Below, one piece after another: positions 55,477 through 64,000 of a stretch of DNA of 64,000 bases (its first letter is position 1; each line of letters starts with the position of its first letter). A model generated the notes under the pieces. That model did not search any database, was not told where the DNA came from, and worked only from the letters and a program-made list of their open reading frames with translations. The stretch is from JAVVHE01 sp038238915 (lineage in GTDB: Bacteria; Pseudomonadota; Alphaproteobacteria; Sphingomonadales; Sphingomonadaceae): contig JBBSFH010000001.1 of NCBI GenBank assembly GCA_038238915.1, positions 62,001 through 126,000 on the forward strand. Reading direction: 5' to 3'. Both the position numbers and the translations under genes were made by a program.

Positions 55477-56087
55477 GCGATTGGTTTGGCGTCGGGCGCG
55501 CGGATGTAAAGGGGGGTGAGCGGAAGCCGACGGAACGGTTCGGGAAGCAGAAACGCGCCCGCCGCGTTGATGCCACAAGGCTCGGACCAAAGGTCGCACT
55601 CGCTTTCGGGAACATCTCCCGCCCAGGCACCGATATTCCGCGCGCGCTCCAAAGCCTCCTCGGGCGCGACCGCTTCAATCTCAGCCAATGGTTCAAACCG
55701 ATCGAGCGAGAAAGGCTGGACGAACAACTCGCCCCGGAATGCGTCACGGACGCTCAACACCCGGTTGGGCGCGTCGTCCTCGAGCGCTGCGGTAAGCGCC
55801 ACCAGCGCCGAGCCGCTGAAGCCGAACGCGGGCACATTCCACGCCAGTGCAAACGCCCGTGCCGCCGCGACGCCGACACGGATGCCCGTGAAGCTGCCGG
55901 GTCCGACGCAGGCGAGAACCTCGTCCACACGGTCGATCCCAGCCTCGGCCATCAACTCCGCGATGAGCGGGATCAGGCGTTCAGCGTGACCGCGACCAAT
56001 GTCCTCGCGCCGATCGGCAAGCAGGAACTTGCCATCATCCAGCGCAACCGAAAGTGCTGCTCCCGATGTCTCGATCGCAAGGCGCAC
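55473..56087 (-). CDS. tsaB: tRNA threonylcarbamoyladenosine synthesis protein TsaB
   Basis: 204 residues, ASKHA fold: LAIETSGAALSVAL, GRGHAERLIPLIAELM, GPGSFTGIRVGVAAARAFAL. Works with TsaD and TsaE on tRNA t6A. GTG start at 56087 immediately after the nfuA stop. Confidence 0.92.
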   Translation of the reverse strand: MRLAIETSGAALSVALDDGKFLLADRREDIGRGHAERLIPLIAELMAEAGIDRVDEVLACVGPGSFTGIRVGVAAARAFALAWNVPAFGFSGSALVALTAALEDDAPNRVLSVRDAFRGELFVQPFSLDRFEPLAEIEAVAPEEALERARNIGAWAGDVPESECDLWSEPCGINAAGAFLLPEPFRRLPLTPLYIRAPDAKPIA

Positions 56088-56639
56088 CTAGACGGCGCGG
56101 ACCTCGGTCACTTCGGGGACGTAGTATTTGAGCAGGCTTTCGATGCCGTGCTTCAAGGTTGCGGTCGATGACGGACAGCCCGCACACGCGCCTTTCATCT
56201 TGAGGCTGACCACGCCGCGATGGAAGCCACGATAGACGATGTCGCCGCCATCGCCTGCAACCGCTGGCCGCACGCGCGTATCCAGAAGTTCGCGGATCTG
56301 ATCGACGATCTCGGCGTCGGCGGGATCGTCGGCCAGCGCTTCGTCGGCGGCGCCAACGAGGATGGGCGCGCCGCTCGCCAGGTGATCGCTGATCACGCCG
56401 AGCACGGCCGGCTTCAGATCGGTCCAGTCACCAATCGCGCTGACCGAGACGAAATCCGCACCGATGAGCACGCCGGTCACATCGCCGAGCGCGAACAGCG
56501 CGGCGGCGAGCGGCGAGCGTTCGGCGGCTTCGGGGGTATCGAACTGCGCGGGATCGCCTTCGAGCAGCGCCTGCCCGGGAAGGAACTTCAGCGTCGCGGG
56601 ATTGGGGGTGCGCTCGGTCTCGATGAACATCTGGTGCAT
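56088..56639 (-). CDS. NifU/NfuA-type Fe-S scaffold protein
   Basis: 183 residues (or 180 from an ATG at 56630): N-terminal Nfu domain (ETERTPNPATLKFLPGQALL), C-terminal NifU domain with the CxxC of KGACAGCPSS. Known: delivers Fe-S clusters. Upstream of tsaB-rimI. Confidence 0.9.
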   Translation of the reverse strand: MHQMFIETERTPNPATLKFLPGQALLEGDPAQFDTPEAAERSPLAAALFALGDVTGVLIGADFVSVSAIGDWTDLKPAVLGVISDHLASGAPILVGAADEALADDPADAEIVDQIRELLDTRVRPAVAGDGGDIVYRGFHRGVVSLKMKGACAGCPSSTATLKHGIESLLKYYVPEVTEVRAV

Positions 56640-56672
56640 GTGGCGCGCGCAGCCTCCTCGATCAAGCCGCGA

Positions 56673-57140
56673 TCAAGTCAGCGCATCGACTTCATACTCG
56701 CGCAGACCACCCGGCACGATCGCCACGAGACAGGGCAGTCCGGCGGCACGCTCCCCGGTGAAATGGGCAATCAGCGGGCCGGGCGCGCCCTTGGGTGCGG
56801 TGGCGAGCACCAGCATCGCAATCGAGCGATCCTCCTCGATCGCTTCGAGCACGCTCGCGGCCGGATCACCCTCGCGCAGCAGCGTGATCGGTGCCGCGCC
56901 CGATGCCGCCTCCGCCTGTGCCGCCACGCGCGCGAGTAATTCCTCGCCCTTGGAACGCGCTTCTTCGCGGATGGCGGCCTGCACACCGCCCCACTGCACG
57001 AAATCGGGCGGAGCAAGCACGTGGATCAGCGCGAGCGCGCCACCGACATGCGCTGCGCGCTGCGCCGCGTAGCGCAGCGCAGTCTGGCATTCATCCGTAT
57101 CGTCGATGACGACCAGATAGGTGCGACGCGCGGTTTCCAA
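56673..57140 (-). CDS. Universal stress protein-like
   Basis: 155 residues, UspA fold: TYLVVIDDTDECQTALRYAAQRA, LALIHVLAPP, then LREGDPAASVLEAIEEDRSIAMLVLATAP. The GXXGXnG ATP loop is weak, so it may be a non-ATP type. TTG start at 57140, 13 nt after the DUF4136 stop; likely one operon. Confidence 0.78.
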   Translation of the reverse strand: METARRTYLVVIDDTDECQTALRYAAQRAAHVGGALALIHVLAPPDFVQWGGVQAAIREEARSKGEELLARVAAQAEAASGAAPITLLREGDPAASVLEAIEEDRSIAMLVLATAPKGAPGPLIAHFTGERAAGLPCLVAIVPGGLREYEVDALT

Positions 57141-57153
57141 GCGCGCGCGCTCT

Positions 57154-57870
57154 CTACGATCCGCGCGGAACGGACAGAGTGGCGCGGCCCTTGTCGTCGA
57201 TCGACACGCGCACGGTTTCACCCGAGTGGCCGGGGAAGCCGGTGAACATCCCCTGGATCAGACCGGGCACGAGCTTCGTCAGATTGTTGGTCTGGCTGCT
57301 GGCGATCGCATGGCCTTCGAACACGCTCTCGTTCGAATTGGTGCGGCGCATCTCCATGTCGAGATAGCCGGTGTACAGCGTGTAACTGTAGACCTCTGCA
57401 GAATCCCAGCCGCCCCATCCCCAGAACGGATCGTACAGGCCACCATAGCCGAAGCGGCCAAAGCCGCCGAAGCGACCATAGCCGAACCCGCCGCGGTAGC
57501 CGCCAAAACCACCATAGCCGCCGAAACCACCGTATCCGCCAAAGCCGCCGTAGCCACCAAAACCGGCGCGCGTCTCGATCTTCTCGCGGCCCTGGTCCAC
57601 GCCGTAATCGATCGTCACGACGAACGACGCTTCGCTCGGCGACGACGCGGGCCGATAGCCAGCCTGTGCGAGGCGCTGCGCGACCTCCTCGGCATAGGTG
57701 CGGAATTCGATACTGCCCGCGCGCGCGGGATCGCGCGGCTGGACGACGAAGCTGCCTTGCTGCGCCACCGAACCGAGTACGTTGAAGCGCGTGACGCGCG
57801 CATTGAACGGGGTTGCGCAGGCGGCCAGAAGGCCAAGGACGATCAGAGGAAGCGAACGGGCGATACGCAT
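57154..57870 (-). CDS. DUF4136 lipoprotein with GFGGY tandem repeats
   Basis: 238 residues. Lipoprotein signal (SLPLIVLGLLAAC, lipobox Cys), DUF4136 core (FRTYAEEVAQRLAQAGYRPA), a central stretch of GGYGGF repeats coded by 18-nt units, then TRL/DUF4136 C-terminus. Glycine-rich part may be disordered or form beta-structures. ATG at 57870. Followed by the universal stress protein. Confidence 0.82.
   Translation of the reverse strand: MRIARSLPLIVLGLLAACATPFNARVTRFNVLGSVAQQGSFVVQPRDPARAGSIEFRTYAEEVAQRLAQAGYRPASSPSEASFVVTIDYGVDQGREKIETRAGFGGYGGFGGYGGFGGYGGFGGYRGGFGYGRFGGFGRFGYGGLYDPFWGWGGWDSAEVYSYTLYTGYLDMEMRRTNSNESVFEGHAIASSQTNNLTKLVPGLIQGMFTGFPGHSGETVRVSIDDKGRATLSVPRGS
57503..57564. repeat. 18-nt tandem coding repeat (GGYGGF)
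   Basis: Three 18-nt units plus a partial fourth, coding for Gly/Tyr/Phe repeats in the DUF4136 lipoprotein; units differ at a few third positions. Confidence 0.85.
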
Positions 57871-57953
57871 GATACCGGGCACCTTGTTCTTGTTCTGTCT
57901 GTCAGTACGCGCGAAGGGGTGAATGGGTTCTTAATTGTGACGGGCCTGCGGCA

Positions 57954-58949
57954 TCAGTTCAAGAAGCCGACTGCGCGCCGAACCTCGGCCAATACTGGCG
58001 CGGCGATCGCCGCCGCGCGCGCCGCGCCATCGTGGAGCGCGGCATCAACCGCAGCCGAATCGGCTTCGAGCGCGCGCAGCCGCGTGGCGATCGGCGCGAG
58101 CCGTTCGACCAGTCGTTCGGTCAGCGCGGGCTTGAACTGGCCGAACCCCTGGCCCGCGAACCGATCGAGGACAGACTGCGGCGTCTCGTCACCGAGTGCG
58201 GCGTGGATACCCACCAGATTGCGCGCCTCGGGCCGGGTATCGAGTTCGGCCTCACTCGCGGGGATCGGCTCGGCGTCAGTCTTCGCGCGCCGGATTTTGC
58301 CCGCGATTGCGTCCGCATCGTCGGTCAGGTTGATCCGGCTCATATCGCTTGGATCGGACTTGCTCATCTTGGACGTGCCATCGCGCAGCGACATCACCCG
58401 CGCCGCGTCCTTTGGAATGATCGCCTCGGGATAGGGGAACAGGTCTACCGCGAAATCGGTGTTGAACTTGGTCGCGATGTCGCGCGCGAGTTCGAGATGC
58501 TGTTTCTGATCCTCGCCAACCGGCACATGCGTCGCCTTGTAGGCAAGCACATCGGCCGCCTGCAGGACGGGATAGGTGAACAGTCCGACCGAAGAACCCT
58601 CGCGGTCCTTGCCAGATTTTTCCTTGAACTGCGTCATCCGGTTCAGCCAGCCGTAGCGCGCGGTGCACGACAGGATCCACGCGAGTTCGCTATGTTCGCG
58701 CACCCGCGACTGATTGAACAGGATCGCACGCGCGGGATCGATGCCGCACGCGAGCAGTGCAGCCGCCATCGCGCGCGTCCCCGCGGCGAGTTCGGCGGGG
58801 TTCTGGTGCAAGGTGATCGCGTGCAGATCGACGACGCAGTAGATGCACTCATACTCCGCCTGCATCGCCACCCACTGGCGGATCGCGCCGAGGTAATTGC
58901 CGAGATGGAGCTGGCCGGTGGGCTGGATGCCAGAGAATACGCGTTTCAT
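57954..58949 (-). CDS. trpS: Tryptophan--tRNA ligase
   Basis: 331 residues, class I synthetase: HIGH-type PTGQLHLGNYLG, and KMSKS in GTSKMSKSDPSDMS. ATG at 58949 overlaps the murJ stop (ATGA). Confidence 0.97.
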   Translation of the reverse strand: MKRVFSGIQPTGQLHLGNYLGAIRQWVAMQAEYECIYCVVDLHAITLHQNPAELAAGTRAMAAALLACGIDPARAILFNQSRVREHSELAWILSCTARYGWLNRMTQFKEKSGKDREGSSVGLFTYPVLQAADVLAYKATHVPVGEDQKQHLELARDIATKFNTDFAVDLFPYPEAIIPKDAARVMSLRDGTSKMSKSDPSDMSRINLTDDADAIAGKIRRAKTDAEPIPASEAELDTRPEARNLVGIHAALGDETPQSVLDRFAGQGFGQFKPALTERLVERLAPIATRLRALEADSAAVDAALHDGAARAAAIAAPVLAEVRRAVGFLN

Positions 58950-60529
58950 GGGGCGGGGCTTAGCGGCGCGGCGCGCGGCCTGGCAAATTGCGCGCGCAGA
59001 TCGCCGAGCCGGAACGCGCCGAGTCCGAGCGCGACCGCGAGGTAAACGCCGAAGCCAACGCCGCAGAGCAGGGCAAGCGCGGCCACCCGCTGCAGCAGTC
59101 CGCCGACCATGAACGGCTCGACCACGCCGTTTAGCGCGAGCAGCGCGGTCGCCATCGCGGCGGCGGCGGCGAACAGCCGGATCGCGCTCGCCTTCAGCCG
59201 CACATCGAGCGTCAGATGGCCGCGCCGGTGCAGGGTGCGGTAGAGCAACCCGGCGTTGACCCACGCGGCGACGGCCGTGGACAGCGCGAGGCCGACGTGG
59301 GCGAGGCTCCAGACGGTGGTGATGTTGCCGATGAAATTGATGCCCACCGAAAGCACCGCGATGCGGACCGGGGTTCGCGTATCGGCTCGGGCGTAGAAGC
59401 CCGGGGTGAGCACCTTGATCAGCACATAGGCGGGGAGGCCGAGCGAGAAGGCGGCGAGTGCGTGCGCGGTCTGGAGCGAATCGCCAGCGCTGAACGCGCC
59501 ATGCTGGAGCAGCCCGCGAATGAGCGGCAGCGCGCTGACCACAAGCGCGACGGCGGCGGGGATAGTGAGGAGGAGCACGAGTTCCAATGCGCGGTTCTGC
59601 GTGCGCTCGGCGGCGGCGGCGTCGCCCGCGCCGAGCGCGCGGCTGAGCGTGGGCAGGATCGCGGTGCCGACGCCGATGCCCACCAGGCCCAGCGGAAGCT
59701 GGTTCAGTCGGTCCGCATAGTAGAGATAGGAGACCGATCCCTGCGGCAGGAAATGCCACGCCAGCAAAGTGGAGATCACGAGGTTGACCTGCGACGCCCC
59801 CGCGCCGAGCGCGGCGGGGACGATCACGCGCATCAGTGCGCGCACCTGCGGGGTGATCCGGGGCAGGCGCAGCCGCAGCGCGTGACCCGCGCGACCCATC
59901 GCCCAGGCGACCCACGCGAATTGCAGCAGGCCGCCGACGGTGACCGCGACCGCCTGGCCGCGCGCGGTCTCGATATCGCCGTGGCCGCGAAAGATCGTGA
60001 GGCCCGCGATCAGCGCGAGGTTGAGCAGTATCGGGGTGGCTGCGTTGACGCCGAAGCGGCCGATCGAATTGAGCACGCCACCGAACAGCGACGCGAGGCT
60101 GATCAGCATCAGATAGGGGAAGGTGATCCGCGACAGTTCGGTGGCAAACGCGAGTTTGGGCGTGCCGTAGGCCGCAAAGCCGTTCATCGCCCAGACGATC
60201 GGCCCCGCGCCGAGCATCATCAGCGCGGTGACGATGAGCAGCAGCGGCGCGAAGACCGCGAGCACTTCCTCGGCAAACGCGCGCGCCGGGGCGGTATTGC
60301 CTCCGGCCTCGCCGATCTTGCGGCTGAACATTGGGACGAAGACGGCGGAGAAGGCCCCTTCAGCGAAGAGCGCGCGGAAGAGGTTGGGGAGGCGGAAGGC
60401 GACCAGGAACGCATCTGAAGCGAAGCCCGCGCCCATGAAGCGCGCCATCAAGAGATCGCGCACGAAGCCCAGGATGCGGCTGACCAGTGTGAGGCCGCCG
60501 ATCGTGGCGGTGGCGCGCACGAGGTTCAT
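58946..60529 (-). CDS. murJ: Lipid II flippase MurJ
   Basis: 527 residues, MVF family with about 14 membrane helices: SRILGFVRDLLMARFMGAG, FRLPNLFRALFAEGAFSAVFVPMF. Flips lipid II across the inner membrane. Coupled to trpS. Confidence 0.95.
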   Translation of the reverse strand: MNLVRATATIGGLTLVSRILGFVRDLLMARFMGAGFASDAFLVAFRLPNLFRALFAEGAFSAVFVPMFSRKIGEAGGNTAPARAFAEEVLAVFAPLLLIVTALMMLGAGPIVWAMNGFAAYGTPKLAFATELSRITFPYLMLISLASLFGGVLNSIGRFGVNAATPILLNLALIAGLTIFRGHGDIETARGQAVAVTVGGLLQFAWVAWAMGRAGHALRLRLPRITPQVRALMRVIVPAALGAGASQVNLVISTLLAWHFLPQGSVSYLYYADRLNQLPLGLVGIGVGTAILPTLSRALGAGDAAAAERTQNRALELVLLLTIPAAVALVVSALPLIRGLLQHGAFSAGDSLQTAHALAAFSLGLPAYVLIKVLTPGFYARADTRTPVRIAVLSVGINFIGNITTVWSLAHVGLALSTAVAAWVNAGLLYRTLHRRGHLTLDVRLKASAIRLFAAAAAMATALLALNGVVEPFMVGGLLQRVAALALLCGVGFGVYLAVALGLGAFRLGDLRAQFARPRAAPLSPAP

Positions 60530-60542
60530 CGGCGCGCTCCCT

Positions 60543-60902
60543 TCAGGCCTTCGCCTTCACGTTCGTCACCTGGAATGCCGCCGCCTGCCATCGATCGTCT
60601 AGCCATAGCCAGACGCGGATGATCCGCACGGGGCCTTTGAAGCGGGTGCCGCGGTTGCTTTCGTCGAGCGTCCACATCGCGGTCAGGATCGCGGTATCGC
60701 CGTGGAGCCGCACCGCCTCGCCGCTCGGCTCGACCGCGCGCATCAGCACGGTGCGTCCGCCGAGATTGGCGAGATAGGTCGCGCGGTCCACCAGTTCGCC
60801 GAGCGGGCTGGTGTAGGCGAAATCGGAGGCGAGCAGCGCGCCCAGCCCTTCGGCGTCGTTTGCCTTGTAGACTTCGATCCAGCGGCGTTCGGCCGCGATC
60901 AC
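60543..60902 (-). CDS. NTF2-like (DUF4440-type) protein
   Basis: 119 residues, SnoaL/DUF4440 fold: AERRWIEVYKANDAEGLGALLASDFAYTSPLGELVDRATYL. GTG start, 17 bp after secB; function unknown. Confidence 0.75.
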   Translation of the reverse strand: MIAAERRWIEVYKANDAEGLGALLASDFAYTSPLGELVDRATYLANLGGRTVLMRAVEPSGEAVRLHGDTAILTAMWTLDESNRGTRFKGPVRIIRVWLWLDDRWQAAAFQVTNVKAKA

Positions 60903-60919
60903 ACCGTCGGCGGAGCGGG

Positions 60920-61459
60920 TCAGGCCCGCCCGCCCTCGGTAATGTCCGATCCGCCGGCCTGCGCCTGGTTCATGCGCGCGAGATACATCGAGGCAAAATC
61001 GATCGGATCGAGCATGAGGGGGGCATAGCCGCCATCGCGCGTGGCGTCCGCGACGATGCGCCGGGCGAAGGGGAAGATCAGGCGGGGAGCCTCGACGATC
61101 AGGAAGGGTTCGAGCGCTTCCTCGGGCACGTTCTGCAGCGCGAAGAGCCCGGCATAAACCAGCTCGACCGCGAACAGCGCCAGCTCGTCGTTCTTCGCGT
61201 CGACGTTGATCTTGAGTTCAACCTCGTACAGCTCGTCGGTCGCCTTGCGTGCGTTGACATTGACCGACACGTCGATGCGCGGGGCGTGACCTTCCTGCTG
61301 CGAGGAAAAGCTGCGCGGCGCGTTGGGATTCTCGAACGAGAGATCCTTCGCATACTGTGCGACGATGCGGACCTGCGGCATCTGATCGAGGCCGTTGGCT
61401 CCGTTGGTGCCGTTGGTGACGGGCGTTTCGCCGGGTTCGGCGAGAAGATCTTCGGCCAT
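60920..61459 (-). CDS. secB: Protein-export chaperone SecB
   Basis: 179 residues, tetrameric export chaperone: QYAKDLSFENPNAPRSF and FPFARRIVADATRDGGYAPLML are diagnostic. N-terminal NGTNGANG low-complexity stretch is unusual. Precedes the NTF2-like gene. Confidence 0.96.
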   Translation of the reverse strand: MAEDLLAEPGETPVTNGTNGANGLDQMPQVRIVAQYAKDLSFENPNAPRSFSSQQEGHAPRIDVSVNVNARKATDELYEVELKINVDAKNDELALFAVELVYAGLFALQNVPEEALEPFLIVEAPRLIFPFARRIVADATRDGGYAPLMLDPIDFASMYLARMNQAQAGGSDITEGGRA

Positions 61460-61607
61460 GGGTGCAGTCTGTCCTGGAGCGATTGTCTGGCCCGGCTACC
61501 AGCCGTGGTGCGTCGCCGCAAGCAGGCGCTGGGGAGTTCGGGTTCCGGCGAGTGCGGGGCGAGCGGCTGGCCATCCGCCGAAGTTTCTGTCTTTAACCAA
61601 ATAGGAT

Positions 61608-61636
61608 TTGACGAACGCACATATATGCGCTTAATA
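61608..61636 (+). promoter_or_regulatory. Promoter for the long terminal gene
   Basis: TTGACG (61608-61613), 17 bp, TTAATA (61631-61636), in an AT-rich patch. A near-palindrome (CACATATATGCG) lies between. The ATG at 61683 follows with GGGAG upstream. Confidence 0.55.
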
Positions 61637-61682
61637 GTTCCGGATAGGTTATTTCCTAGCACATCGCTAACCGGGAGCATTT

Positions 61683-64000
61683 ATGCACGACCTGCTTGCG
61701 CACGCCTCAGCCGACACGTCCGGTCCGACTTTGACCGTAGCCGGGGGCAAGGGCCGCCCGGTTTCATTCGGGGCATCCGCATCGATCGCACTTCCGCTGA
61801 ACGCGGTGAGCCCGCTTGGCGCGGACCTCTCGGACCTCGCGGGCGACGCGGTGGACGTGATCAACAATCTGTCGCTGGGATCGCTCGTCAAATTCCTGCC
61901 CGGCGTGCCGCCGGGGCCATCGGCGCGCGTATTCGACCTGAATGCGCTGCCCGACACCGGTAGTGGCAATCTGGGTTTTCCAGCACTCGGCGGGGTGACG
62001 GGCACGGGCACGATCACGCCCGTCGACGACAATGGCGTGCCGGTGACGCAGGGCGCGACGGGCCTTTCGTTCACGGGCGGCGCGTTCGCGCAAAGTCTCG
62101 ATCTGATCTCGCCCACGATTTCGCTGGGGGGCGGCTGGGCATTCGGCTTCATGCTGCGCGCGTCGTCGAGTGCCAAGAACAGCGGCAAGACCTGGGTGTC
62201 GATCGGCCGTCGCCAGGGGAGCAACTACGGCGTGACGGTCAGCGAATCGTCGGGCGGCAGCTTGGTTGCCTATATCGAGGATCCCCGGCAGACGTCGGCG
62301 CGGGTGCAGTCGGCTGCCTATCCGCGCGGCGTGCAGGTGGACGCGCGGCTGGTGTGGACCGCTTCGACGCAGACGATGCAATGGTATTTCAATGGCGTGG
62401 CCAGCGGCGCACCGACGACGCTGACCTGGCTTCCCGAATTCGCCAATGGGCGCGTGCGGCTTGGCGGCGGGTATCTTGCTTCGGCGGCGGCGACTCCCAC
62501 GGGCGCGATCTACCGCTTCACGATCGAGCAGAGCAATCTCGGCCAGACCGACAGCATAATCCCGGTGGACCCCAGCACAACGTTGACCGGCGCCGAAGCC
62601 GGGGGGCTGCGCATCGACAGCACCGGCATCCTTGCGCCGGTAACCTCGGCGGGGAGCGTGACGCTGAGCTACCCGAACACCGCCGGAGCGACGACGACGC
62701 AGGACTTTGCGATCGGCTATGCGGACTATGTCGCGCCCGTCGAGACGTTGACGAGCTATATCGCGGGCGAGATGGCGAACGTGCCGATCGATCTCGATAC
62801 GACGCGCCCGGACGAGACGACGCTCGTGCTGACCCCGCCCAGCCGCGGCAAGATCCTGACCGGAACGAGCACGGACTATTACGGGACGGGTTCGTTGCCA
62901 CAACCGCTTTCAGACCTCGTGCCATCGCGCAGCTATTTTCGCTTCCAGCCCAAGGCGGGAGGAACCGCAGCCGGGCAGAACCCCAATGGTTCGACAACGC
63001 GCGGTTCGAGTGACCTTGTCCGGACGCAGCAGGACGGCAAGGTGCGCGTGACCAACGTCATCGAGATGAACCGCGCGCCGCGACTGAACGGCGGTGGCGA
63101 GGCATGGGGTCACGCCGACGATCAATGGGTGCCGATCCATGCGCTTTGGTATTCCTACGAGGATGGCGGGCGGGTGTTCCCCACACTCGCAGGCGAGACG
63201 CCGGTGGTGACGGTGGCGGAGGTTCCCGCTGCGGGCGAGGGCTTCGTGCGCATCGGGCGGACGGGTGCAAATTTGCGCGTGGGCGATACGATCGCGTTCG
63301 CCAGCGTCAAGGCGGTGGGCTGGTGGAAGGCGGGCGTTGCGAGCGTGCGCGATGCGTGCCGTTTGCGCTTGACCGTCACCGCGCCAACTGCGCCGACGGG
63401 GACCGAGGACTATGCGCTGAAGATCACCGATGCGGCGCGCCCCGCCGCGTTCGCGTGGTGGGCGCAGAGCGACATCAATTTCGCCGACAGCTACACGCGC
63501 ATCCGCTGGGCAAATCGCGGCGGCGACTGGACCGGGATCGACGGAGTATGGGGTACGCAACCCTTCGCAACGAGCGCGGCGGTGGCCAAGGGACAGACGC
63601 TCAGGATCGACGTGACCGCGATGGTCCAGGCAGGCGGGGTGGAGTTTTTCATCATCCCCAGCGGCAGCGGCGCAGCGACGATCGTGCCCGCCTTCTACAC
63701 GCCCGATCCGACGCTGGAGCCGATGCTGCGCGTGACCGGAGGTACGCGCGCGGGCGATTACCGCGCCGCACGCTGCGCCCCGCTCGCGGATTCGGACAGC
63801 GCTTCGTGGCGTCCGGCCAATACCGCGCCGACAGCCTGCAAGCGGACGCAGGCGCTGCTGCTCGCCTTCGACGGCGCGGGGAGCGCGGCGGATCTCGCCA
63901 CCGCGACCAAGATCGAGCTGCTGTTGATGATAACGTCGGTTTCAGGCGCGGCAGGCGTGTTGCAACTTTTCCGGCCCGCGCCGCAGCCCCCGCGTCCGGG
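61683..64000 (+). CDS. Very long orphan protein with a LamG/ConA-like region, 3' end missing
   Basis: An uninterrupted frame of 772 codons from ATG 61683 to the window edge, with an in-frame TAA at 61668 fixing the start and GGGAG upstream. No signal peptide at the N-terminus. Residues about 135-265 (ISLGGGWAFGFMLRASS, QTMQWYFNGVASG) resemble a ConA/LamG-type lectin sandwich; later parts (WWAQSDINFADSYTRIRWANRGGDWTGIDG, GQTLRIDVTAMVQAG) are beta-rich and unassigned. Polar, Gly/Thr/Ala-rich composition fits a large surface or secreted protein, perhaps type I secreted. Function unknown. Confidence 0.75.
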   Translation, partial: MHDLLAHASADTSGPTLTVAGGKGRPVSFGASASIALPLNAVSPLGADLSDLAGDAVDVINNLSLGSLVKFLPGVPPGPSARVFDLNALPDTGSGNLGFPALGGVTGTGTITPVDDNGVPVTQGATGLSFTGGAFAQSLDLISPTISLGGGWAFGFMLRASSSAKNSGKTWVSIGRRQGSNYGVTVSESSGGSLVAYIEDPRQTSARVQSAAYPRGVQVDARLVWTASTQTMQWYFNGVASGAPTTLTWLPEFANGRVRLGGGYLASAAATPTGAIYRFTIEQSNLGQTDSIIPVDPSTTLTGAEAGGLRIDSTGILAPVTSAGSVTLSYPNTAGATTTQDFAIGYADYVAPVETLTSYIAGEMANVPIDLDTTRPDETTLVLTPPSRGKILTGTSTDYYGTGSLPQPLSDLVPSRSYFRFQPKAGGTAAGQNPNGSTTRGSSDLVRTQQDGKVRVTNVIEMNRAPRLNGGGEAWGHADDQWVPIHALWYSYEDGGRVFPTLAGETPVVTVAEVPAAGEGFVRIGRTGANLRVGDTIAFASVKAVGWWKAGVASVRDACRLRLTVTAPTAPTGTEDYALKITDAARPAAFAWWAQSDINFADSYTRIRWANRGGDWTGIDGVWGTQPFATSAAVAKGQTLRIDVTAMVQAGGVEFFIIPSGSGAATIVPAFYTPDPTLEPMLRVTGGTRAGDYRAARCAPLADSDSASWRPANTAPTACKRTQALLLAFDGAGSAADLATATKIELLLMITSVSGAAGVLQLFRPAPQPPRP

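Noticed and set aside
61764..62903. A 379-codon - strand frame in the terminal region
   Set aside because: Arg/His-rich shadow; the + strand frame is longer, unbroken to the edge, and has promoter and ribosome-binding site.

Overview
The window is high-G+C bacterial chromosome, almost certainly from an alphaproteobacterium of the sphingomonad group. Support comes from gene content (MucR regulator, UrcA-family protein, PDH E1-beta with its own lipoyl domain, FtsB next to the PDH genes, SUF-only Fe-S assembly, GGAAC/CGTT general-stress promoters) and from the dense packing with many 1-4 nt stop/start overlaps. No rRNA, tRNA, CRISPR array, insertion sequence or complete prophage was seen. Most of the window is ordinary core chromosome with a few remodelled spots.

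Layout: 1-9.9 kb holds a partial M19 dipeptidase, a DUF1330 protein, serA and serC (separated by a small secreted Thr-rich protein gene on the other strand), an AmpG-like transporter, a UrcA protein, anmK, tyrS and a Sel1-repeat protein. 9.9-11.7 kb is a three-gene membrane/stress operon read from a textbook sigma-EcfG-type promoter that is divergent from eno. 11.8-18.0 kb is central metabolism: eno, ftsB, pdhA, pdhB, pdhC. Between pdhB and pdhC lies an unusual cassette: a low-G+C orphan gene, a truncated 100-bp copy of the pdhC start and a DUF1640-like gene, all chained by overlapping start/stop codons. pdhC itself shows an apparent +1 frameshift, and both pdhB and pdhC carry related palindromic elements in frame inside their linkers. 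18-23.6 kb has gltA, gltX, comEC and an Uma2-like gene.

23.6-31.9 kb has a molybdenum hydroxylase large subunit, a tiny membrane protein, a sorbosone-dehydrogenase-like lipoprotein, hslVU and a GGDEF-EAL protein. 32-37.4 kb is a stress block: katG with its Fur-family regulator, divergent ahpD, folE and a DUF2171 stress protein. 37.5-44.5 kb has a Nudix hydrolase, a CinA-like protein, lptB, rpoN, rpoZ, a fused beta-oxidation enzyme and a GNAT acetyltransferase. 44.5-48 kb has an HNH endonuclease, the FAD and 2Fe-2S subunits of a molybdenum hydroxylase (about 20 kb from the only large subunit seen) and an MHS-type transporter.

48-54 kb is a complete suf operon (rrf2-sufB-lipoprotein-sufC-sufD-sufS-sufT-like-sufA) in which every junction overlaps. 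54-61.5 kb has a YciI protein, mucR, rimI-tsaB-nfuA, a universal stress protein with a glycine-rich DUF4136 lipoprotein, trpS-murJ, an NTF2-like protein and secB. The window ends inside a very long orphan reading frame (772 codons seen, no stop) with a ConA/LamG-like stretch and its own promoter.
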